Of a stretch of 64,000 nt of DNA, positions 59,245 to 64,000 are shown piece after piece. A program made the translations under genes and the position numbers. The notes beneath the pieces were generated by a model that searched no databases, was not told the origin of the DNA, and saw only the letters and a program-made list of their open reading frames with translations. Source of the stretch: Rufibacter hautae (lineage in GTDB: Bacteria > Bacteroidota > Bacteroidia > Cytophagales > Hymenobacteraceae); NCBI RefSeq assembly GCF_008271695.1, contig NZ_VKKY01000001.1, positions 2,258,808-2,322,807 of the forward strand. The letters run 5' to 3'. The stretch's first letter is position 1, and the number at the start of each line of letters is the position of its first letter.

Positions 59245-59282
59245 GTCTGGGGGCTGATTTATGAAAATGGGCCTTGAAACGG
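59245..59282. repeat. Dispersed intergenic palindrome, copy 32
   Basis: GTCTGGGGGCTGATTTATG and AAAATGGGCCTTGAAACGG; moderate pairing. Confidence 0.5.
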
Positions 59283-59365
59283 CTTTTCTGGGGTTTGCTG
59301 GTGCAGCAAGGCTTTCAGAAGAGGAGGGTAACGTGCAATTAGTCAAATTAAAATGTGCAAAGGAG

Positions 59366-59397
59366 TTTGATTTATCAGAATTGATTTCCTAATTTTG
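59366..59397 (+). promoter_or_regulatory. rpmH promoter
   Basis: -33 TTTG (59366-59369), 20-bp spacer, -7 TAATTTTG (59390-59397); ATG follows after 28 bp. Confidence 0.8.
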
Positions 59398-59425
59398 CAT
59401 CCCTTAATATAATGTTTAGTGTAAG

Positions 59426-59584
59426 ATGAAAAGAACATTCCAACCTTCGCAACGCAAAAGAAGAAATAAGCATGGTTTCCGCTCTAGAATGGAGACTGCA
59501 AATGGTAGAAGAGTATTGGCTAGCAGAAGAGCTAAAGGCCGTCACAAACTGACCGTTTCTGACGAAAGAAGACACAAAGCCTAA
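59426..59584 (+). CDS. rpmH: 50S ribosomal protein bL34
   Basis: A 52-aa basic protein starting [20 protein letters not shown] with the L34 signature [20 protein letters not shown] then KGR. It is a large-subunit protein near the exit tunnel. It is followed after 35 bp by rnpA, the almost universal pairing. A full Bacteroidota promoter precedes it. The gene is too short to be picked up by many ORF filters. Confidence 0.97.
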   Translation: MKRTFQPSQRKRRNKHGFRSRMETANGRRVLASRRAKGRHKLTVSDERRHKA

Positions 59585-59619
59585 TTTTTCTGAGTAGCTC
59601 GCTGCAAGGCGCCTTGCGA

Positions 59620-60030
59620 ATGGGTACCTTCACTGAACATTCTGCAGAAGAGCAACCGCTTTCTTATAGATTTCCGAAAGAAGAACGTTTACGGAGCAAG
59701 AAGCTGATTGAACAGCTTTTCCGTGAAGGTTCTTCTTTTAATTCCTACCCGCTCCGTTTCGTGGCGCTACAGGTGCCCGGCTCCGCTGAACTCCCCGTTC
59801 AGGTGCTGGTGTCGGTGTCTAAGCGGAGTTTTAAAAAAGCCGTGGACCGCAACCGCATCAAGCGGCAAATGCGGGAAGCCTATCGGCTGCACAAACACAC
59901 CCTTTCCAAGGCAAATCCGGAGGGCGGCACGTGGTGCATCGGCATCCTTTACATAGGGAAAGAAAAAAGTCCTTTCAATGTTATCAGCAAAAAACTAAAT
60001 TTAGGATTGGAGCGTTTGCTTACTAAATAG
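59620..60030 (+). CDS. rnpA: Ribonuclease P protein component
   Basis: A 136-aa basic subunit of RNase P, which helps the catalytic RNA trim tRNA 5' leaders. The sequence enters the family at LSYRFPKEERLRSKKLIEQL, then FVALQVPGSAELPVQVLVSV, and the RNR motif VDRNRIKRQMREAYRLHK. ATG 59620 is preferred over the TTG at 59614. rpmH lies 35 bp upstream and the S41 peptidase 34 bp downstream in the same direction. It may be one transcript from the rpmH promoter. Confidence 0.93.
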   Translation: MGTFTEHSAEEQPLSYRFPKEERLRSKKLIEQLFREGSSFNSYPLRFVALQVPGSAELPVQVLVSVSKRSFKKAVDRNRIKRQMREAYRLHKHTLSKANPEGGTWCIGILYIGKEKSPFNVISKKLNLGLERLLTK

Positions 60031-60064
60031 TCTTCCTTTTTTCCTGTTTTTTACTGCTGCAGAT

Positions 60065-61726
60065 ATGTTGAAGAAAACTTTTGCCGGCCTTCTGGTGGCG
60101 GGCACTGCGTACGGCCTTTTTGCTTTCAAAGGCGAAGGCTCTGAACGCTATTTCGATATCGCTAAAAACCTTGACATCTTTGCCACGCTTTTCAAAGAGG
60201 TGAACACCTACTATGTAGACGAGGTGGCGCCCTCCAAACTGGTGCGTACCGGCATTGACGCCATGCTTAAGTCGCTGGACCCTTACACCAACTATATTCC
60301 GGAAGACGATATAGAGGATTTCCGCACCATGACCACCGGCCAATACGGCGGCATTGGGGCGTTGGTGGGCAAGCGCGATGGCCGTATCATTGTCTCCTTG
60401 CCACACGAGGGATCTCCGGCCCAGAAAGCCGGCCTTATTATTGGCGATGAGATCCTGAAGATTGACGGCATTGACCTTTCCAAGAAAACTGACAATGAGG
60501 TAAGCAAACTGCTCAAAGGCCAGGCGGGTACCATTGTGAAGTTGGAGATCAAACGCTTTGGGGCCGAGAAGCCCATGGTGGTTGACCTTACCCGTGCCAA
60601 CATCCAGATCAACAACGTGCCTTATTATGGTATGGTCACCCCAGAAATTGGCTATCTGCAACTATCTGGCTTTACCGTTGACGCGGGCCGCGAGGTGCAC
60701 AATGCGGTGGTGAAGCTGAAGGAGCAAGGCGCCAAGAAGGTAATTTTGGACCTGCGCGACAACCCAGGCGGCTTGCTGAACGAATCGGTGAATATCTCCA
60801 ATCTGTTCCTGCCCCGCGGCAAGGACATTGTGAGCACCAAAAGCAAGGTGGCCGACTGGAACAAAATGTACAAAGCCTTGGATGAGCCGCTGGATGTGCA
60901 GATGCCCTTGGTGGTGTTGACCAGTAGCAACAGCGCCTCGGCGGCTGAGATTGTGGCCGGCGCCCTGCAGGATTACGACCGCGCGGTGCTGGTAGGCGAA
61001 AGAACCTTCGGGAAAGGATTGGTGCAGATGACGCGTCCGCTTTCCTATAACTCACAGTTGAAAGTAACTACCGCCAAATACTACATCCCTAGCGGCCGCT
61101 GTATCCAAGCCATTGACTATGCCCACCGCGCTGCTGATGGCTCGCTGCACAAAACCCCGGATTCGCTTCGCGTGGCATTTAAAACCTCGAGTGGCCGCGT
61201 GGTGTATGACGGTGGTGGCATCAGCCCCGATGTGGAAGTGAAAGAACAACCGGTGCCGGATATCATCCGCAAACTGGTTTCTAAGAACTACATCTTTGAT
61301 TATGCCACCCGGTTCAGGGCTGCCAATCCTACCATCGCCTCAGCCAAAGACTTCAGGTTGTCAGATGCCGAGTACCAGAAATTCGTATCCTTCCTGAACG
61401 GAAAAGACATTACCTACTCCACGGATGTAGAAAAAGCTTTGGACGACATGATCAAGAAAGCCAAGGAAGATAAACACTATGATGAGGTGAAAGGCGATAT
61501 AGAGCAGATCAGGAAGAAGGTGGCCACGAATAAAGGCAATGACCTGATGCGCTTCAAAGCCGAGATTTTAGAGTTGCTGGAGCAGGAAATTGTTTCGCGC
61601 TATTACCTGCAGAAAGGTTTGGTGGAAGCCACCTTTAACGATGACAAAAACATTGTGGCTGCCGTGGAGGTACTCAACAATCCCAGCAAATACCAGAGCC
61701 TGCTCACCACCAGTACTAAGAAATAG
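60065..61726 (+). CDS. S41 C-terminal processing peptidase
   Basis: A 553-aa exported protease of the CtpA/Prc type. The N-terminal segment MLKKTFAGLLVAGTAYGLF is a signal anchor. Residues about 95-185 are a PDZ domain (YGGIGALVGKRDGRIIVSLP; GDEILKIDGIDLSKKTDNEV). The catalytic domain has the Ser in SSNSASAAEIVAGALQDYDR and the Lys in GERTFGKGLVQMTRPL. The C-terminal 130 residues (ITYSTDVEKALDDMIKKAKE) are helical and typical for Cytophagales members. It removes C-termini of periplasmic proteins. It follows rnpA by 34 bp. Confidence 0.93.
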   Translation: MLKKTFAGLLVAGTAYGLFAFKGEGSERYFDIAKNLDIFATLFKEVNTYYVDEVAPSKLVRTGIDAMLKSLDPYTNYIPEDDIEDFRTMTTGQYGGIGALVGKRDGRIIVSLPHEGSPAQKAGLIIGDEILKIDGIDLSKKTDNEVSKLLKGQAGTIVKLEIKRFGAEKPMVVDLTRANIQINNVPYYGMVTPEIGYLQLSGFTVDAGREVHNAVVKLKEQGAKKVILDLRDNPGGLLNESVNISNLFLPRGKDIVSTKSKVADWNKMYKALDEPLDVQMPLVVLTSSNSASAAEIVAGALQDYDRAVLVGERTFGKGLVQMTRPLSYNSQLKVTTAKYYIPSGRCIQAIDYAHRAADGSLHKTPDSLRVAFKTSSGRVVYDGGGISPDVEVKEQPVPDIIRKLVSKNYIFDYATRFRAANPTIASAKDFRLSDAEYQKFVSFLNGKDITYSTDVEKALDDMIKKAKEDKHYDEVKGDIEQIRKKVATNKGNDLMRFKAEILELLEQEIVSRYYLQKGLVEATFNDDKNIVAAVEVLNNPSKYQSLLTTSTKK

Positions 61727-61752
61727 AGATCGCATTATTCTATATAGTATAG

Positions 61753-61786
61753 TAAGGGCAACCGGAGCACGGTTGCCCTTATGTTT
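61753..61786 (+). terminator. S41 peptidase terminator
   Basis: TAAGGGCAACCG (61753-61764), loop GAGCA, perfect complement to 61781, then TGTTTTAG. Its right arm contains the -33 TTG of the next promoter. Confidence 0.85.
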
Positions 61787-61804
61787 TAGAATAGCGTAGC
61801 TTTG
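61773..61804 (+). promoter_or_regulatory. tsaB promoter
   Basis: -33 TTG (61773-61775) inside the terminator arm, 21-bp spacer, -7 TAGCTTTG (61797-61804); ATG 33 bp downstream. Confidence 0.72.
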
Positions 61805-61836
61805 CAGAATAGTTGCTGTTAAGCCTTTTTCAATCT

Positions 61837-62526
61837 ATGGCGTACCTCTTATCCTTAGAAACCTCTACCACCGTTTGTTCTGTGGCTTTGCACCAGGACC
61901 GGCAGTTGCTGTCTTACGCAGAGCTGCAGATGGAGAAGTCTCATTCATCCCACATTACGGTTATGGTGCAGCAGGTGCTGGAATATGCCGGGGTGGGTTT
62001 GGAGCAGTTGGCTGCGGTGGCTGTGTCAGGTGGGCCTGGTTCCTATACAGGCTTGCGCATTGGGTCTGGCACAGCCAAAGGTCTGTGCTTTTCCCTAGAT
62101 AAGCCTTTGATCTCGGTGAGTACGTTAGAGGCAATGGCGCAGCAGATTATCTCCGTAACACCGGCGGCGGAGCGGTACTTGTTCTGTCCCATGATAGATG
62201 CCCGTCGGTCTGAGGTGTACACTTGTCTTATGTCTCATGCCTTAGAAGTGCGGTTGCCGGTAGAGCCAGTTATTTTGGAGGCATCTAGTTTTGCCGAAGA
62301 TTTAGAAAAGCAGCCCATAATCTTCTTCGGGAGCGGAGCGGCCAAGGCTAAAGAACTTCTGGCATCTCACCCGAACGCTTTTTACCTGGAGAATGTTAAA
62401 CCTACAGCCAAAGCCATTGGCGAGTTAGCCTTTGCAAAATTGCAGGCAGCACAGTTTGAAGATGTGGCCTATTATGAGCCATTCTATTTAAAAGAAGTAT
62501 ATATCACAAAACCCTCAGGGAAATAA
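61837..62526 (+). CDS. tsaB: tRNA threonylcarbamoyladenosine biosynthesis protein TsaB
   Basis: A 229-aa ASKHA-fold partner of TsaD in the complex that makes the t6A modification of ANN-decoding tRNAs. It opens MAYLLSLETSTTVCSVALHQ, and carries EKSHSSHITVMVQQVLEYAG and VSGGPGSYTGLRIGSGTAKG, the family signature. The Glu and His for nucleotide contact are as in TsaB, and lacking the metal site of TsaD. Start 61837 is preferred over 61813. The DUF2480 gene follows by 7 bp, probably in one operon. Confidence 0.93.
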   Translation: MAYLLSLETSTTVCSVALHQDRQLLSYAELQMEKSHSSHITVMVQQVLEYAGVGLEQLAAVAVSGGPGSYTGLRIGSGTAKGLCFSLDKPLISVSTLEAMAQQIISVTPAAERYLFCPMIDARRSEVYTCLMSHALEVRLPVEPVILEASSFAEDLEKQPIIFFGSGAAKAKELLASHPNAFYLENVKPTAKAIGELAFAKLQAAQFEDVAYYEPFYLKEVYITKPSGK

Positions 62527-62533
62527 AGGAAAG

Positions 62534-63058
62534 ATGGAAGAGTTTGTAAACCGAGTGGCCAACAGTGGCCTCATCACTTTAAACCTGGAAGAATACCTGC
62601 ACCCCGGTGAGCGCGTGGTGTATGATATAAAGGATAACCTGTTCATGGGCTTAATGCTACGTGAAAAGGATTTCCGTGCTTTTGTAAAAGATAACGACTG
62701 GTCCCAATACACAGGCAAGAACGTTGCCATCATCTGTTCCACCGATGCTATTGTTCCCACTTGGGCATATATGCTGTTAGCAAGTAAACTTCAGCCTTAT
62801 GTAAACAGATACGTGTTTGGCGATCTGGATTCACTTGAGCAAGCTCTCCTCCAGGATGCTATTGCTAAAATCAACGCTGAAGACTATCAGGAGGCTAAAG
62901 TGGTGATTAAAGGCTGTGGTCAGATTCCAGTACCGACCTATGCTTATGTAGAGATCATGCAGAAGTTGTTGCCAGTAGTAAGCAGCATCATGTATGGTGA
63001 GCCTTGCTCTACCGTGCCTATTTACAAGAAGCCTAAGGACAAAGTGGCTACAGCATAA
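62534..63058 (+). CDS. DUF2480 family protein
   Basis: A 174-aa soluble protein, MEEFVNRVANSGLITLNLEE at the start and IKGCGQIPVPTYAYVEIMQK then PVVSSIMYGEPCSTVPIYKK at the end. This matches DUF2480, a family restricted to Bacteroidota with unknown function. Two conserved cysteines (CGQIP and CSTVP) might bind a metal or form a redox pair; this is speculation. It lies 7 bp after tsaB in the same orientation and is the last protein gene before the rRNA promoter region. Confidence 0.85.
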   Translation: MEEFVNRVANSGLITLNLEEYLHPGERVVYDIKDNLFMGLMLREKDFRAFVKDNDWSQYTGKNVAIICSTDAIVPTWAYMLLASKLQPYVNRYVFGDLDSLEQALLQDAIAKINAEDYQEAKVVIKGCGQIPVPTYAYVEIMQKLLPVVSSIMYGEPCSTVPIYKKPKDKVATA

Positions 63059-63335
63059 ATTTATTGCTGAAGCGGAACTTCCGACTACCCAACCTTGGTT
63101 TCACCTGAGGCTCCGGTCGGGAGCCCCGTCTGATTAAGGCAGAGTGAAAATCTTTCCCACCCCCGGGAACTTCGGGGCACCCAGATGCGGTTACGTAGAA
63201 GGCTCCGGACGGGAGCTGCCAACAGAAGGCAACCGATAAAAAAAATCCAGGTTGGAACTCACAGCATCTCAGGGTGGTTATGTCTTAGGCTGCGGTCCCA
63301 AACGGCTAAGTCCACACTACTCTTGAGCAAAGGCC
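63059..63335. other. Region between DUF2480 and the rrn promoters
   Basis: Holds two related short motifs: a GGCTCC/GGAGCC hairpin (63109-63125) and a similar GGCTCCGGACGGGAGC at 63201-63216. No convincing gene. One may terminate the tsaB operon, though no T-run follows. Confidence 0.45.
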
Positions 63336-63367
63336 TTGTTTCCCCGAAAAGGTTTGGTACCTTTGCA
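63336..63367 (+). promoter_or_regulatory. rRNA promoter P1
   Basis: TTG (63336-63338), 19-bp spacer, TACCTTTGCA (63358-63367). It lacks the A-tract seen upstream of P2-P5. Confidence 0.78.
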
Positions 63368-63445
63368 GCCCGCTCGGCAGGAGGGGGGCAAGAACGGGGC
63401 AACCTGGTAGAGACGAAAGGAAGAGAAAAAAGTTTTCCGCGGCTA

Positions 63446-63477
63446 TTGCGGAAAGGAAAAACCTTCTTACCTTTGCA
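63446..63477 (+). promoter_or_regulatory. rRNA promoter P2
   Basis: TTGCG at 63446, 19-bp spacer, TACCTTTGCA (63468-63477). A-rich tract 63421-63431 upstream; short hairpin CCCTT/AAGGG (63480-63493) after it. Confidence 0.82.
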
Positions 63478-63550
63478 CTCCCTTCCGAAAGGGGGTTCAG
63501 CTGGCCGGCCGGGCCAGTCAGAAAGCGAAAAAAAAACTTTGGCTGAGTGC

Positions 63551-63582
63551 TTGCAAAGAGAAAGGTTCTTCTTACCTTTGCA
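63551..63582 (+). promoter_or_regulatory. rRNA promoter P3
   Basis: TTGCA at 63551, 19-bp spacer, TACCTTTGCA (63573-63582). Poly-A tract 63529-63537 upstream; hairpin CTTCG/CGAAG (63588-63600) after it. Confidence 0.82.
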
Positions 63583-63675
63583 CCCCGCTTCGGAACGAAG
63601 GCTTAGGCTGAGGAAAACGGAGCTTCTCTTCCCTGAACGGGGGAAGGGAAAAGGAAAAAAAAGTTTTGGAAAGTA

Positions 63676-63707
63676 TTGCGAAGAGAGAGAAAGTTCTTAC
63701 CTTTGCA
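63676..63707 (+). promoter_or_regulatory. rRNA promoter P4
   Basis: TTGCG at 63676, 19-bp spacer, TACCTTTGCA (63698-63707). A-tract 63650-63662 upstream; hairpin GCTTC/GAAGC (63711-63726) after it. Confidence 0.82.
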
Positions 63708-63792
63708 CCCGCTTCCTAAACGAAGCACAACGAAACGCCTGACCATCCGGGTCGGGAAGAAAAAAAAAGAGAGAAAAAAGTTGCCTGGGGGC

Positions 63793-63824
63793 TTGCAGAC
63801 ACAGTTTTTCTGCTTACCTTTGCA
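63793..63824 (+). promoter_or_regulatory. rRNA promoter P5
   Basis: TTGCA at 63793, 19-bp spacer, TACCTTTGCA (63815-63824). The longest A-rich tract (63760-63779) precedes it; palindrome CCTTCCGGAAGG (63828-63839) after it. Confidence 0.82.
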
Positions 63825-63839
63825 GCCCCTTCCGGAAGG

Positions 63840-64000
63840 AAGGGAAACGAACCGGAGAGCGGTTCGCTAGTCACCGGCGACAGGCCGGTGGGAGGTTCTT
63901 TGAGTGAATGGGATAGATAGGAAAAGAAAACATAGACACTATATATTATGTAGCGTCTAGGGAAGAAGTGAAGCGTATCGGCGGTCGATGTCAGACAAAA
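63840..64000 (+). promoter_or_regulatory. Probable 16S rRNA leader
   Basis: Two hairpins, CGAACCG/CGGTTCG (63848-63866) and CACCGG/CCGGTG (63872-63890), then a boxA-like GGTTCTTTGAG (63894-63904), then AT-rich leader. The window ends in GTCAGACAAAA, just as a 16S gene would be expected; the gene itself is not visible, so the rrn identity is inferred. Confidence 0.65.

Larger units (their letters stand above)
59029..59365. other. Intergenic stretch upstream of rpmH
   Basis: Contains two dispersed palindromes (59074, 59245) and between them no recognised gene. The right part is AT-rich and leads to the rpmH promoter. Confidence 0.5.

Noticed and set aside
3920..59282. Reading all the dispersed palindromes as plain intrinsic terminators
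   Set aside because: Many lie next to a separate strong terminator or upstream of genes, and lack a T-run after the stem.
63185..63742. A 185-aa open frame across the rrn promoter region
   Set aside because: The DNA is a promoter array with five repeated TACCTTTGCA boxes. The translation is low-complexity Arg/Lys/Leu and resembles no family.
63336..63824. CRISPR-like array (regular repeats of about 110 bp)
   Set aside because: The repeated parts are promoter elements of about 10 bp with variable surroundings. They are not 24-40 bp identical repeats with unique spacers, and no cas genes are nearby.

Overview
The window looks like a chromosome segment of a pigmented Bacteroidota bacterium, most likely family Hymenobacteraceae (a Rufibacter, Nibribacter or Pontibacter-like genus). 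The genus is an inference. The evidence is the promoter style (TAnnTTTG -7 boxes, mostly no Shine-Dalgarno), the gliding lipoprotein GldB, OMP_b-brl-type barrels, carotenoid genes, bTHX, the rpmH-rnpA pair and GC content of roughly 50-55 percent. Nearly all genes are ordinary housekeeping or envelope genes. I see no prophage, transposase, CRISPR array or complete defence island.

Layout. 1-8.8 kb: end of a TPR protein, a 29-aa basic AURKAIP1/COX24-like protein, RNase G, an outer-membrane barrel, gldB, a glycosyltransferase, a two-domain serine hydrolase, a SnoaL-like protein, a small membrane protein and nth. 9-12 kb: an H-NOX haem sensor, a broken SEC14/STAS-like gene, a GAF protein, and an ECF sigma factor overlapping a small possible anti-sigma protein. 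12.4-18.4 kb: YitT, a DUF6799 protein, a DUF202 protein, group III truncated haemoglobin, a 0.76-kb gene-free structured stretch, and cydAB. 18.4-28.6 kb: SEC14-like protein, MFS exporter, bTHX, uvrA, a YiiX-like hydrolase, two carotenoid genes, tpiA and prmA. 28.6-36.3 kb: a 1758-aa secreted protein of unknown function, plsY and an M20 dipeptidase. 36.4-39.7 kb: four paralogous outer-membrane barrels in a row. 40-47 kb: comM, gmhA, a membrane protein, an MsbA-like ABC exporter and a Wzi-like protein. 47-56 kb: GNAT-upp, a DEAD-box helicase, pyrC, two AT-richer DUF genes, tRNA-His, a PfkB kinase, a SEC14-like protein and two small unknowns. 56-63 kb: a class A beta-lactamase-like lipoprotein, an M61 peptidase, rpmH-rnpA-ctp and tsaB-DUF2480. 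The window ends in the leader of what appears to be an rRNA operon, driven by five tandem promoters; the 16S gene itself starts beyond the edge.

Genes that may work together: cydAB, truncated haemoglobin and H-NOX all handle NO or low oxygen; the lycopene cyclase and the overlapping carotenoid membrane protein act on pigment; gmhA, the ABC exporter, Wzi-like protein and glycosyltransferase concern surface glycans; rpmH, rnpA and the rrn promoters concern translation capacity.

The two most unusual signals are not genes. The first is a family of about 30 imperfect 30-40 bp palindromes scattered through intergenic DNA, roughly one per 2 kb. Their half-site is GTTTTnGGCCTGTTTTC. Paired base changes in the arms point to selection for, or frequent restoration of, the stem. 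The second is the five-fold promoter array at 63.3-63.8 kb. Each unit has TTG, exactly 19 bp, then TACCTTTGCA. Most units have an A-tract upstream and a short hairpin just after the start point. Minor mobile-looking elements are a 149-bp MITE-like element with perfect 33-bp terminal inverted repeats and a 25-bp inverted repeat near 23.8 kb.
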